A stretch of DNA of 60,176 bases from an uncultured Prevotellaceae bacterium (GCA_900314755.1 OMWH01000022.1:1-60176); one strand, 5' to 3'. Positions 44,695 through 53,803 are shown, numbered from the stretch's first letter. Numbers and translations: made by a program. Notes: generated from the sequence alone by a model not told the origin.

Positions 44695-46433
44695 TATTTA
44701 TTTATCTTCGCCCATGTGTCTTTCAGTCCGACTGTCTTGTTGAAGATGAGGTGGTCTTCCTTGGATGACTCATCGAGGGTGAAGTATCCAATACGCTGGA
44801 ATTGCAGGAAGTCACCAGGTTTCTTCTCTGTGAGGTATTGCTCTACATAGCAGTTTTTCAAAACTGTCAATGAATCGGGATTGAGTAACTCACGGAAATC
44901 ACGCTCATCGGCACTGGGATTCTCTACGGAGAACAGGCGGTCGTAGAGGCGTACCTCGGCGGGCACGGCATTCTGACAACTCAGCCAGTGAAGTGTCTTT
45001 CCCTTGATCTTACGGTCTGCGCCAGGTTGTCCACTGCGGGTCTCTGGGTCGTAAGTGGCATAAATCGTTGTGATGTTCCCCTCTGCGTCCTTATCGCAGG
45101 GATGTTCCTCGTCACATTTGATGATGTAGGCATTCTTCAGACGTACCTCCTTGCCTGGTGCCAAACGCATGAATTTCTTCTCGGCAACCTCCATGAAGTC
45201 GTCACGCTCTATCCATAATTCACGACTAAAGGTGATGGTATGTGTTCCGTCAGCCTCATTCTCCGGGTTGTTGATGGCTTCCATCTGCTCAGTCTTCCCT
45301 TCGGGATAGTTGGTGATAATGAGTTTGACAGGATTCAATACAGCGGACACACGGCACGCTTTCTTGTTCAGGTCATCACGGACAGCCGCCTCCAACAAGG
45401 CATAGTCATTCAATGCATCGAATTTGGTGTATCCGATGGATTTGATGAAGTTGCGAATACTCTGAGCGGAATAGCCACGACGGCGCATTCCACATACGGT
45501 TGGCATGCGGGGGTCGTTCCAGCCGTCAACCAGTCCCTCATCAACCAATGCCTTTAACTTACGTTTGGACATCACGGTATACGTGAGGTTCAGACGGTTA
45601 AACTCAATCTGGCGAGGGCGGTAAGCGGTTTGCCCTTCTTTCTCCTGCAGGAAATCCACAAATTTGTCATACAGTGGGCGGTGAGGTACAAACTCCAGTG
45701 TACAGATAGAGTGGGTGACACCCTCGAAGTAGTCACTCTGCCCATGAGCGAAGTCATACATCGGGTAGCAGTGCCATTTCGTTCCTGTACGATGATGAGG
45801 TATCTGGATGATACGATAGATAATAGGATCACGGAAGTGCATGTTGGGATTAGCCATGTCGAGTTTCGCACGCAGTACCATGGAACCCTCAACAGCCTCA
45901 GGGGTGTTCATCTGACGAAACAGACGCAAATTCTCTTCAATAGGGCGGTCTCGGAACGGACTGGGTCTGCCAGGTTGTGTGGGAGTACCCTTCTGTTCTG
46001 CAATCTGTTCTGAAGTCTGCTCATCTACGTAAGCCATTCCTTTCTCAATGAGCCAGATGGCAAAATCCCACAACTTATCGAAATAGTCGGAGGCATAATA
46101 GACATTCTCCCAATGGAAGCCGAGCCACCTGATATCGTTCATGATATTCTCCACATACTCAGTATTCTCCTTGGTAGGGTTCGTGTCATCGAATCGGAGG
46201 TTACAGATGCCTCCATAATTCTCTGCTACACCGAAGTCCATGCAAATCGCCTTGGCATGTCCGATATGTATATAACCGTTGGGCTCTGGTGGGAAACGAG
46301 TCTGTATTCTTCCTCCGTTCTTACCTGCGGCAAGGTCGCCCTCCACCATTTGCTCTACAAAACTGAGACTCTGAGAAACCGTGCTCACGGTCCTCTTCTC
46401 CTCGTTCTCAGTCAAACTTTTCTCTTCAGTCAT
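44694..46433 (-). CDS. glnS: Glutamine--tRNA ligase
   Basis: 579 aa, class I synthetase. RFPPEPNGYIHIGHAKAICM contains the HIGH motif (56-59), LRFDDTNPTKE is the GlnRS/GluRS substrate block, and VMSKRKL is the KMSKS variant of GlnRS. The C-terminal half is the GlnRS anticodon-binding beta barrel. It charges tRNA-Gln directly. First gene of a three-gene operon; TAACTTTG at 46468-46461 on the minus strand fits a -7 box. Confidence 0.95.
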   Translation of the reverse strand: MTEEKSLTENEEKRTVSTVSQSLSFVEQMVEGDLAAGKNGGRIQTRFPPEPNGYIHIGHAKAICMDFGVAENYGGICNLRFDDTNPTKENTEYVENIMNDIRWLGFHWENVYYASDYFDKLWDFAIWLIEKGMAYVDEQTSEQIAEQKGTPTQPGRPSPFRDRPIEENLRLFRQMNTPEAVEGSMVLRAKLDMANPNMHFRDPIIYRIIQIPHHRTGTKWHCYPMYDFAHGQSDYFEGVTHSICTLEFVPHRPLYDKFVDFLQEKEGQTAYRPRQIEFNRLNLTYTVMSKRKLKALVDEGLVDGWNDPRMPTVCGMRRRGYSAQSIRNFIKSIGYTKFDALNDYALLEAAVRDDLNKKACRVSAVLNPVKLIITNYPEGKTEQMEAINNPENEADGTHTITFSRELWIERDDFMEVAEKKFMRLAPGKEVRLKNAYIIKCDEEHPCDKDAEGNITTIYATYDPETRSGQPGADRKIKGKTLHWLSCQNAVPAEVRLYDRLFSVENPSADERDFRELLNPDSLTVLKNCYVEQYLTEKKPGDFLQFQRIGYFTLDESSKEDHLIFNKTVGLKDTWAKINK

Positions 46434-46460
46434 GATGTGTTATACGTTTTGTTTTGTTTG

Positions 46461-46468
46461 CAAAGTTA
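46461..46468 (-). promoter_or_regulatory. -7 element of the glnS operon
   Basis: Minus-strand TAACTTTG, 27 bases before the glnS ATG. No -33 element at the ideal distance. Confidence 0.5.
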
Positions 46469-46549
46469 CATAGAATTCTTCAATTCCTGCTATTTCGCTT
46501 GGATTTTTTTCCTTTACTTGTAAAATATGTTATTTAACATAAGAAAATA

Positions 46550-46672
46550 TTTGCAGGAATGTTTAAAAGGCTGTACCTTTGTCCGCGTTATCCTGAATAC
46601 AATCTTTTTACCTTAAAAAGGACTAATACCGATTAAATTGCCCCTCGCTGTGAAGCAAGGAGCATTTTTTTA
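46550..46672 (+). ncRNA. Candidate small RNA with its own promoter and terminator
   Basis: TTTG (46550-46553), 20 bases, TACCTTTG (46574-46581) is a near-perfect Bacteroidota promoter, predicting a start near 46588. About 50 bases on, a 10-bp stem (GCCCCTCGCT with AGCAAGGAGC, two mismatches, loop GTGA; 46640-46663) is followed by ATTTTTTTA, an intrinsic terminator. No open frame lies between, so an RNA of about 80-85 bases is predicted, with an inner CTTTTT-ACCTT-AAAAAG hairpin. It is antisense in direction to glnS and mltG and overlaps the last codon of mltG. Confidence 0.55.
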
Positions 46673-47695
46673 TTTGATACCTTTCTGATTAAGCGCCTTA
46701 GTGTATTTAGCTGCGTTCTTCAAGTGCTCTGCGTACGTCTTGGCAAAGTTATGAGTCCCCGAGAAGTCTTCTTTGGCACACATATACAGATAATCGTGGT
46801 TAACAGCATTTAAGACTGCGTCGATACCCTTGATGGAAGCTACCTTGATAGGTCCCGGGGGCAGTCCCTCATTCTTATAGGTATTATAGGGACTGTTGAT
46901 TCTTAGCATGTTGTTATAAATGCGTTTCAAGGCGAAGTCCTTTAAAGCGAACTTGATGGTGGGGTCTGCCTGCAGAGGCATATTCTGTCTCAACCGGTTG
47001 ATATACATACCAGCTATCATCGGTTTCTCTGCCGTGTTGGCAGTCTCTTCGTCAATGATAGAGGCAAGGGTTGTAACCTCATTCGGAGTCATGTTCAGCT
47101 TGGTCGCCTTTGCCGTCCGCTCACTGTTCCAGAAGCGGTCATGCTCTTTCTGCATTCTCTCCATAAGACCATCAAGACTTACATTCCAATAGATGTCATA
47201 GGTGTTAGGCACAAACATAACAGGAATGGTACAGGTGTCATAACCGTATTTCGAACATATTTCCTGAGAGTAGAGCGCTGAGGCTATCGTGGCAGAGTCA
47301 ATCATCAGTTTCTTACCCAGTATGGCGGCAAGTCGATCCATTGTACGCGCCTCTGGTATGGTGAGTCTCATACTCTCTTGCTGACCACTCTTCAAATGCC
47401 GGTAAATTTTGACGGCACCCTCGCCAGGTCGGATAGCATACCGTCCGGTCTTGATGTGGTCGGCATAATCTCCATGGCGGAACAGGGTTTGCAGTCCTGT
47501 CATACCTGTGGGAGAGGCAATGGGTTTCAGCTTAGCTATTACACTGTCCTGTGTGTCGTTCTCGTCAATATATAAATAATGTGTCTCTTTTAGCGTTGAT
47601 ACCGAGCTGAAAAAGAAGTAGCAGGTCAGTCCGATGGCTAAGAAAAATCCCACGACAGCAGGGATTAAATATTTCTTTGAATTGGGAATATTCAT
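46670..47695 (-). CDS. mltG: Endolytic murein transglycosylase MltG
   Basis: 341 aa. One N-terminal membrane segment (about 10-30), then a LysM-like region and the YceG domain with FVPNTYDIYWNVS, LASIIDEETAN (about 210-220, the active-site segment), INRLRQNMPLQADPTIKFA, and SPYNTYKNEGLPPGPI. It cuts nascent glycan strands at the membrane and sets their length. Its -7 box TAACTTTG (47725-47718) borders a heptamer tract shared with the divergent malQ gene. Confidence 0.92.
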   Translation of the reverse strand: MNIPNSKKYLIPAVVGFFLAIGLTCYFFFSSVSTLKETHYLYIDENDTQDSVIAKLKPIASPTGMTGLQTLFRHGDYADHIKTGRYAIRPGEGAVKIYRHLKSGQQESMRLTIPEARTMDRLAAILGKKLMIDSATIASALYSQEICSKYGYDTCTIPVMFVPNTYDIYWNVSLDGLMERMQKEHDRFWNSERTAKATKLNMTPNEVTTLASIIDEETANTAEKPMIAGMYINRLRQNMPLQADPTIKFALKDFALKRIYNNMLRINSPYNTYKNEGLPPGPIKVASIKGIDAVLNAVNHDYLYMCAKEDFSGTHNFAKTYAEHLKNAAKYTKALNQKGIK

Positions 47696-47717
47696 GTCTT
47701 TTTGTTTTTTTTCGCTG

Positions 47718-47725
47718 CAAAGTTA
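47718..47725 (-). promoter_or_regulatory. -7 element of mltG
   Basis: Minus-strand TAACTTTG, 22 bases before the ATG. The expected -33 position falls into the heptamer tract 47731-47758. Confidence 0.5.
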
Positions 47726-47730
47726 CAAAA

Positions 47731-47758
47731 AACTCTAAACTCTAAACTCTAAACTCTA
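47731..47758 (+). repeat. Heptamer tract AACTCTA between mltG and malQ promoters
   Basis: AACTCTA four times without a mismatch, then AACTTTT. It fills the space between the divergent -7 boxes of mltG and malQ. Confidence 0.95.
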
Positions 47759-47768
47759 AACTTTTTTG

Positions 47769-47776
47769 TATCTTTG
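47769..47776 (+). promoter_or_regulatory. -7 element of malQ
   Basis: TATCTTTG, 18 bases before the chosen malQ ATG. Its -33 position lies in the heptamer tract. Confidence 0.55.
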
Positions 47777-47794
47777 CCAAAAAGTTTATCAATC

Positions 47795-50392
47795 ATGAAG
47801 TTAAAATTCAGTATTCGGTACCGCACTGCTTGGGGAGAGAGCCTGCATGTCAGCATCGCATACCATAGTCAGGACGGAACTGTCAAACAATATAATCTGC
47901 TGATGCAGACAGAGGATGGGGAACTGTGGACATTGGAGACCGCTGCCCTGGAGTCGCGTCAGCATCCTTTGTCTCATATCGTTTATATCTATCAGGTAGA
48001 GGATGCTGACGGTAATGTGCTGCGCCGTGAGTGGGACTTGGTGCCACGTGTCTACCATTTCGATACCTCTAAAGACTATATTTTCCCAGACCAGTGGCGT
48101 GACTTGCCATTGCCTTATCATCTGTATACGAATGCTTATCTGACGATGGTTCATGGGCGTACTGACGAGCATGTGGAGGCTTTACGCCTGCCCTTGTTCC
48201 GCCGTACCATCACCTTCCGTGTATCTGCTCCACAGTTGCAACCAGGTCAGGCTGTCGCCATCTGTGGCAGTCACCCTGCTATTGGCAGTTGGAATACCTC
48301 CCGTTATCTTCGGATGGAATATGCTGGGCAACATGAGTGGATGCTGACCGTCAACGCCTTGGGAATGCTGTTTCCTATTGAATATAAGTATGTGGTGGTG
48401 GATGATGAGACCCATGCTTTCGTTGCTTGGGAGGAGGGTGACAATCGTACCACTGGCGACATGGAGATGGTGGACGGACAAGTACTGGTACTTTATGGTG
48501 AACATCTGCGCTTGAAGGAACAGACATGGCGTGCCGCCGGTGTTGCTGTCCCTGTGTTCTCCCTGCGTAGTGAGCATAGTTATGGCGTGGGCGACTTTGG
48601 CGACCTCAAACTGTTGGTCGACTGGGCTGTGCTGACGGGCATGAGAGTCATACAGCTGTTGCCCGTCAACGACACTACCGTCAGCCATCATTGGCAGGAT
48701 TCCTATCCTTATAATATCATCAGCGTCTTTGCCCTTCATCCGCATTACATCGACCTGGAGGCGGCAGGCACCCTGAAGTCGAAGCAGGTCATGACACAGT
48801 TCCGTCGACGTCAACAGGAACTGAATGCCCTTCCGTATAGTGACTATGAGGCGGTGGATCGTGTCAAGCAGGAGTATCTGCTGCAACTCTTTGAAGAGCA
48901 AAAGAAAACGGTCACTGCCTCTAAGGAATATAAGGATTTCGTTCATGATAACAAGGCGTGGCTGAAACCCTATGCAGCGTACAGAGCTGAGGATGAGGCT
49001 TTTACTTACTATCTCCAGTATCTCCTTCATACACAGCTCAAATCTGCAGCCGATTATGCCCGGTCAAAAGGTGTTATCCTGAAAGGCGACCTGCCTATAG
49101 GGGTCAATCGTGAGAGTGTGGAGACGAAGGAGCATTCGGAATTCTTCCATATCGACAGTCAGACAGGTGCTCCACCTGATGCCTTTACTTCACAAGGACA
49201 AAACTGGGGCTTCCCTACGTATAATTGGGAAAATGAGGAATTGATTGGCTGGTTCAGGAAACGTCTGAAGCATCTGAGTCAGTACTTCGATGCTCTGCGC
49301 ATCGACCACATACTGGGCTTCTTCCGCATCTGGGAGATTCCTGAGAATGCCGTCTATGGACTCTTGGGACATTTCTCACCAGCATTGCCTCTGACTGTGG
49401 GAGAGATAGAGTATTTTGGACTTCCTTTCCGCAAGGAACTCTATACCAAACCGTTTGTCAATGACCGGCTCATTGACCGTCTCTTTGGTATCCATGCCCA
49501 ATATGTGCGTGACAATTTCCTGGTACGCAAGGCTTATAACCTATATGATTTGAAGGAGGAGTATGACACCCAGCGGAAGGTTTCTGCTTATTTTGCTGAC
49601 CGTCATGATGAGAGCAGCTTATGGATTCGTGACGGACTGATGCGGCTGATTAGTGACGTACTCTTCGTTGAGGATCCACGCCAGCCGGAGATGTACCATC
49701 CTCGTATCGGTGTACTCAGCGAACCGATTTATGAGGCATTGAGTAATGAGGATAAGGATGCCTTCCTGCGGCTGTATAATAACTATTTCTACCAGCGGCA
49801 CTCGATGTTCTGGGGACAACAGGCGCTCAAACGGTTACCTGCTATCTTCAAGGACTCCCGACTACTGATATGTGGGGAAGACCTTGGGATGCTGCCTGAC
49901 TGTGTGGAGCCTGTGCTAGATCAACTGCGTATCCTTACCTTGGAGATACAACAGATGCCTAAGCAGCAAGGTTTTGAATTTGCCCATCTGGAGGCGAATC
50001 CCTATCGCTCCGTCGCTACTATCTCTACCCACGACATGTCACCTTTGCGGCTCTGGTGGCAGGAGAATCCTGAGCGTCGTCAGCGTTATTATGTCACCAT
50101 GCTGCAGAAAGAAGGTCGGGCACCCGAGCAGTTGCCTGCTCATCTGGCGGAGGAGATTATCGCCCGCCATCTCTATTGTCCCTCCATGCTCTGCATCCTA
50201 CAGTTGCAAGACTGGCTTGCCATGGACAGTGAACTGCGTTCCAAGCATCCGCAGGACGAGCGTATCAACGTGCCAAGCGACCCCTATAACCGCTGGCGCT
50301 ACCGCATGCATCTCACCATCGAGCAACTCATCGCCGCCGACCGCTATAATAATAAGGTACGCACGATGATCACAAGGAGCAAGCGTGGCTGA
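47795..50392 (+). CDS. malQ: 4-alpha-glucanotransferase (GH77) with two CBM20 domains
   Basis: 865 aa from the ATG at 47795; this start is supported by the promoter just upstream, which would cut an earlier start. Two starch-binding-type domains occupy roughly residues 1-110 and 125-230 (ITFRVSAPQLQPGQAVAICG, GSWNTSRYLRM). The GH77 domain follows with catalytic Asp504 in RIDHILGFFRIWEIP, acid/base Glu695 in CGEDLGMLP, and Asp747 in STHDMSPLRLWW. It moves glucan chains between maltodextrins, in glycogen or starch metabolism. This two-CBM architecture matches plant DPE2-like and Bacteroidales enzymes. Confidence 0.93.
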   Translation: MKLKFSIRYRTAWGESLHVSIAYHSQDGTVKQYNLLMQTEDGELWTLETAALESRQHPLSHIVYIYQVEDADGNVLRREWDLVPRVYHFDTSKDYIFPDQWRDLPLPYHLYTNAYLTMVHGRTDEHVEALRLPLFRRTITFRVSAPQLQPGQAVAICGSHPAIGSWNTSRYLRMEYAGQHEWMLTVNALGMLFPIEYKYVVVDDETHAFVAWEEGDNRTTGDMEMVDGQVLVLYGEHLRLKEQTWRAAGVAVPVFSLRSEHSYGVGDFGDLKLLVDWAVLTGMRVIQLLPVNDTTVSHHWQDSYPYNIISVFALHPHYIDLEAAGTLKSKQVMTQFRRRQQELNALPYSDYEAVDRVKQEYLLQLFEEQKKTVTASKEYKDFVHDNKAWLKPYAAYRAEDEAFTYYLQYLLHTQLKSAADYARSKGVILKGDLPIGVNRESVETKEHSEFFHIDSQTGAPPDAFTSQGQNWGFPTYNWENEELIGWFRKRLKHLSQYFDALRIDHILGFFRIWEIPENAVYGLLGHFSPALPLTVGEIEYFGLPFRKELYTKPFVNDRLIDRLFGIHAQYVRDNFLVRKAYNLYDLKEEYDTQRKVSAYFADRHDESSLWIRDGLMRLISDVLFVEDPRQPEMYHPRIGVLSEPIYEALSNEDKDAFLRLYNNYFYQRHSMFWGQQALKRLPAIFKDSRLLICGEDLGMLPDCVEPVLDQLRILTLEIQQMPKQQGFEFAHLEANPYRSVATISTHDMSPLRLWWQENPERRQRYYVTMLQKEGRAPEQLPAHLAEEIIARHLYCPSMLCILQLQDWLAMDSELRSKHPQDERINVPSDPYNRWRYRMHLTIEQLIAADRYNNKVRTMITRSKRG

Positions 50393-50565
50393 GTTTCTGC
50401 CCCCCTCAGCAGTAAATCAGGGGGGGGGCATATCCCCAAGGGGTTTGGAGATGCCTCCTTTACCCCCTTAGGGATGCTTCCCAACACCCTTGGGAGGCAT
50501 CGGAATACCCCCATAGGAGGTATCGGAACGAGGGAAGAGCTATATCTTCATCAAATGAATGCCTT
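50393..50565. other. GC-rich hairpin region after malQ
   Basis: Contains a G9 run (50420-50428) that can pair with a C-run at about 50399-50405 just after the malQ stop, and GATGCCTCC (about 50451-50459) that pairs with GGAGGCATC about 35 bases on. No T-run follows, so termination is possible but not clear. No gene is seen in 50393-50780. Confidence 0.4.
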
Positions 50566-50653
50566 AATCGGTAAGAAAGGGGGCTTCAGTCGGTAACAAA
50601 ACAGGGGTTAGTCGGTAACTGAGTGCCCTTCAGTCGGTAACTGATTCTTATGA
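50566..50653 (-). repeat. Second 22-bp phased repeat array
   Basis: Four contiguous 22-bp units start at 50566, 50588, 50610 and 50632. On the plus strand each begins AATCGGTAAG or AGTCGGTAAC. On the minus strand they read GTTACCGACTGA, GTTACCGACTAA, GTTACCGACTGA and CTTACCGATTAA followed by variable bases. The period is exact, and the core matches the array at 7447-7528. Confidence 0.85.
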
Positions 50654-50720
50654 ATTTTCAAAAAACATGTAACCTTATAACATGATGTGGCTCAAATGCC
50701 GATAGACAGAGGCTTTGTGG

Positions 50721-50800
50721 TATGTTATATGTTGCTCAAACATATAACATACATGTAACATACATATAACATGGATACGTTCACACTAAGGTGTGAACGT
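50721..50800. other. Two perfect hairpins at the end of the LytTR gene
   Basis: TATGTTATATGTT (50721-50733) pairs with AACATATAACATA (50739-50751), loop 5. ACGTTCACAC (50777-50786) pairs with GTGTGAACGT (50791-50800), loop TAAG, overlapping the last codons of the regulator gene. Further ATAACAT copies lie between and beside them. They may act in mRNA stability or weak termination. Confidence 0.5.
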
Positions 50801-51491
50801 CCAAGTATTCCTGTACCTCTTCCTTATACGAGTCGGAGACGGGAATGAACTGATCTCCGAAGACGATGCGGAAACGGTCGATTTGCTGAGCAAGCGGCAT
50901 GTGTACGATGAAGCTGCGGTGAGTGCGTAGGAACTCGGGATGCGGCAGGTAGTCGTCCAGCTTCTTCATGTTCATCAGACTCATGATGCGTGTGCCGTCT
51001 GCCATATAGAAACGGACATAGTCCTTCAGCCCCTCTATGTACAAGAGGTCATCCAGGCTGACACGGATGAGTTTGTAGTCACTCTTGATAAACATAAATC
51101 TGTCGCGGGCATATACCTCCTGTTTCTGTGCGATGGTAAACCAGTCGAGGGCCTTGTTGGCGGCAGTGAGGAAATCGTCATACGAGATAGGCTTCATCAG
51201 ATAGTCGAGGGCATTCACCTTATAACCCTCAATAGCATACTGCTGGAAGGCTGTGGTGAAGACAATCTTCGTCGTATTGGGGATAATCTTCGCAAACTCG
51301 ATACCAGATAGTTCTGGCATCTGGATATCCAGGAACAATAGTTGCGCAGGGTTTGTCCTGAGTTCTTTCATAGCCTCAATGGCACTACCATAGGATCCGA
51401 TGAGTTGGAGGAAAGGGGTCTTCTCCACATAACTTTTTAATAGTCCGGCGGCTAATGGCTCGTCGTCGATGATTGCGCAAGTAATAGTCAT
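50781..51491 (-). CDS. LytTR-family response regulator
   Basis: 236 aa. Receiver domain with Asp9/Asp10 and phospho-acceptor Asp55 in LLFLDIQMPELSG, then TTAFQQYAIEGYKVNALDYL and a LytTR DNA-binding domain (about 135-232) with KLDDYLPHPEFLRTHRSFIV. It is paired with the kinase gene 3 bases upstream and lies at the end of the efflux operon 57104-50781. LytTR proteins bind 9-bp direct repeats spaced by about two turns. Confidence 0.93.
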   Translation of the reverse strand: MTITCAIIDDEPLAAGLLKSYVEKTPFLQLIGSYGSAIEAMKELRTNPAQLLFLDIQMPELSGIEFAKIIPNTTKIVFTTAFQQYAIEGYKVNALDYLMKPISYDDFLTAANKALDWFTIAQKQEVYARDRFMFIKSDYKLIRVSLDDLLYIEGLKDYVRFYMADGTRIMSLMNMKKLDDYLPHPEFLRTHRSFIVHMPLAQQIDRFRIVFGDQFIPVSDSYKEEVQEYLDVHTLV

Positions 51492-51493
51492 AG

Positions 51494-52561
51494 TTATTTC
51501 TTTTTTTTGTTGTTTTTATTATTTTCGAGATTACGAGATTCTGAGATCATGATTCTTGAATGATAGGTCTTGCCGTCGCTGCTGACCCCTTTCTCCCATA
51601 CATACTGCTCTGGGTAGGTGAGGTCAAGGCGGCGTTGTACTTGAGAGAGTCCGACACCATGTCCACTACGGTCCTGCTGGTCCTTGGGGTAGTTGGAGTT
51701 GGTGATGTCGAAGACGATCTGGTCTTTTTCCGCAGTCATCCGCAAATGGATGAAACTGGGCAGGGTAGGGCTGACCCCATGTTTGAAGGCATTCTCGACC
51801 AGCGAGATAAAGAGCATGGGTGCCACTTGCTGTTGGGGGTTCTGGACAGCGAACTGGGCGTCAATCTCCACCGACTTAGGGAGTCGGATGCGCATCAGTT
51901 GGATATAGTTCTGCATAAACTCCACCTCGTCAGCAACAGGAACGGTGGGCTGCTGGTTGTCATAGAGGATATGACGCAACATCTTAGACAGCTCCTGTAT
52001 CGACTCCTGCGCCTTGGGGGTGTCAAAGGCTGTCAGGGCATAGATGTTGTTGAGGGTGTTCAGCAGGAAGTGCGGACTGATCTGCCAGCGCAGCGTGTTC
52101 AGTTCCGCCTCCACCCGTGCCGCTACCTCATCCCGTCTGATACGCTCCGCCCGATACCACTTGAAAGAAAGTTTAATGAGGGTAGCTATCGTGGCGGATA
52201 TCATCAAGTTGAAGATGTCACGCAGGATAAAGCCAAGGGTGTTCAGCGAGGTGGTATAATGCTGTCCTGGGTTGAAAATCTGGTGGGTATAGTCCATCCA
52301 GAAATGCAGTCCGATACCCAACGTGATAATCACCACGAAGTTGATGATGAAATAGTAACGGTGACGACCCGGCACAAAATAATGAGGTGTCAGCCACAGA
52401 TAGTTCATGTAGAACACAAACATGAAAGCGATGGGCACGGAGCACATGGAAAGGAACTGTACAGGGGTGACCCCATGTCCCTGGTTCATGAAAATCATGG
52501 GTGACAGGAACATCACCAGCCATGCGGCGATATGCAAAACGATCTCAATCTTCTTATTCAT
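51494..52561 (-). CDS. LytS/YehU-type sensor histidine kinase
   Basis: 355 aa. Four membrane segments in the first 130 residues, no periplasmic sensor domain, then a His_kinase domain with His164 in QISPHFLLNTLNNIYAL and the N-box LVENAFKHG (Asn257). A degenerate octamer tract (CGAGATTA, CGAGATTC, TGAGATCA; 51529-51552) encodes part of the C-terminal tail SESRNLENNKNNKKKK. It overlaps the permease gene by 8 bases and works with the LytTR regulator. Confidence 0.92.
   Translation of the reverse strand: MNKKIEIVLHIAAWLVMFLSPMIFMNQGHGVTPVQFLSMCSVPIAFMFVFYMNYLWLTPHYFVPGRHRYYFIINFVVIITLGIGLHFWMDYTHQIFNPGQHYTTSLNTLGFILRDIFNLMISATIATLIKLSFKWYRAERIRRDEVAARVEAELNTLRWQISPHFLLNTLNNIYALTAFDTPKAQESIQELSKMLRHILYDNQQPTVPVADEVEFMQNYIQLMRIRLPKSVEIDAQFAVQNPQQQVAPMLFISLVENAFKHGVSPTLPSFIHLRMTAEKDQIVFDITNSNYPKDQQDRSGHGVGLSQVQRRLDLTYPEQYVWEKGVSSDGKTYHSRIMISESRNLENNKNNKKKK
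51529..51552 (+). repeat. Octamer tract at the 3' end of the kinase gene
   Basis: CGAGATTA, CGAGATTC, TGAGATCA on the plus strand, read on the minus strand as the last residues of the kinase. Confidence 0.6.
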
Positions 52562-53771
52562 GTCGGATAGCTTCTATAGGATCCATATTGGCGGCTTTCT
52601 GTGCAGGGATGTATCCAAAGAGTACACCGATGAAGACACAGACAAGAAATGAAACATAAACAGACCATGCGGGGACACTCGACGGCATACCAAAAATGCC
52701 GAGACCGGCACTGGCAGAGCATCCTACCAGTATGCCGAGAAGTCCTCCCGTCACCGATATCAATACCGATTCGATGAGGAACTGCAGCGAGATGACAGGT
52801 CCAGTGGCTCCTACAGCCATGCGTAAACCGATTTCCTTGGTGCGTTCTGTCACGGACACCAGCATGATATTCATGATGCCGATGCCTGCGACGAGTAGTG
52901 AGAAGGCGGCTGCCACCACGAGGATAATCGTCACGGTGTCCATCGTCGACGACATCGTCTCCATCATCTCTGCCTGGGAGCGGATGGTGAAATCATCATC
53001 GGCATCAGCTTTTAGTTTATGGTTGTCACGCAGAATCTGGGTCAACTCCTCAATGGCGGCATCGGACAGTTCCTCAGTGACAGCAGAGCATACGATACTT
53101 GAATACCAGGTCTGTGCGGCAATACGTTTCATAACGGTGGTGTAGGGGGCGATGATCACATTGTCCTGGTCCATACCCCAGGAGTTATAGCCTTTTGACT
53201 TCAATACACCGACAATACGCATGGGGATAGATTTAAAACGGATAGTCTTGCCGATAGGGTCGACATGCTCACCAAACAGTTCGGTGACGATAGTCTTACC
53301 TACCACCACCACCTTGGCGGCTTTCTTGATATCCTCGTCGGTAAAACACTCACCATCCTCAATCTCCCATTGCTTGATCTCCAGATACTCAGTGGACTCA
53401 CCGTACATCGATGTGTTAGTGTTATTATTACCATAGATGACTTGTCCGCTTGCCGTCACCTCAGGCGATACCTTCGTGACGAATTTCTTCTCACGGAGGA
53501 TACGCTCATAGTCGGCAGGTTTCAGTGTCTGCATACTCGACGGGTCCTGACGTACACCACCTCGCATGTCGGCACCGGGACGGATGGTCAGCAGATTGGT
53601 GCCCATCGTCGACAGTTCCTTGCGGATGCTCTCCTTGGAACCCTGTCCTATCGCCATCATGATGATAACTGCTGCCACACCGATGATGATGCCGAGCATG
53701 GAGAGAAAGGAGCGCATTTTATTGTTGGCGACTGCCTTAATGCTTACTTTGAAAAGATTCAGTATATTCAT
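52554..53771 (-). CDS. MacB-type ABC transporter permease
   Basis: 405 aa. N-terminal membrane segment (about 18-42; MRSFLSMLGIIIGVAAVIIM), a large periplasmic MacB core domain (about 45-270), then three membrane segments of the FtsX domain with ERTKEIGLRMAVGATGPVI and a C-terminal PAQKAANMDPIEAIRHE. It acts with the ATPase and adaptor genes upstream to export a substrate through TolC by a mechanotransmission cycle. An octamer tract lies between it and the ATPase gene. Confidence 0.92.
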   Translation of the reverse strand: MNILNLFKVSIKAVANNKMRSFLSMLGIIIGVAAVIIMMAIGQGSKESIRKELSTMGTNLLTIRPGADMRGGVRQDPSSMQTLKPADYERILREKKFVTKVSPEVTASGQVIYGNNNTNTSMYGESTEYLEIKQWEIEDGECFTDEDIKKAAKVVVVGKTIVTELFGEHVDPIGKTIRFKSIPMRIVGVLKSKGYNSWGMDQDNVIIAPYTTVMKRIAAQTWYSSIVCSAVTEELSDAAIEELTQILRDNHKLKADADDDFTIRSQAEMMETMSSTMDTVTIILVVAAAFSLLVAGIGIMNIMLVSVTERTKEIGLRMAVGATGPVISLQFLIESVLISVTGGLLGILVGCSASAGLGIFGMPSSVPAWSVYVSFLVCVFIGVLFGYIPAQKAANMDPIEAIRHE

Positions 53772-53775
53772 TTTC

Positions 53776-53799
53776 TTTCGATATTTCGATATTCCGAGG
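53776..53799 (+). repeat. Octamer tract TTTCGATA between permease and ATPase genes
   Basis: TTTCGATA, TTTCGATA, TTCCGAGG. On the coding (minus) strand this is TATCGAAA, the same family as the tract between xylB and xylA. Confidence 0.7.
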
Positions 53800-53803
53800 G
53801 GTA

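Noticed and set aside
48182-49030. 282-codon open frame on the minus strand
   Set aside because: Antisense to malQ within conserved coding sequence; a codon-bias shadow.
51560-52504. 314-codon open frame on the plus strand
   Set aside because: Antisense to the histidine kinase gene; product is low-complexity His/Asp/Val-rich with no domain.
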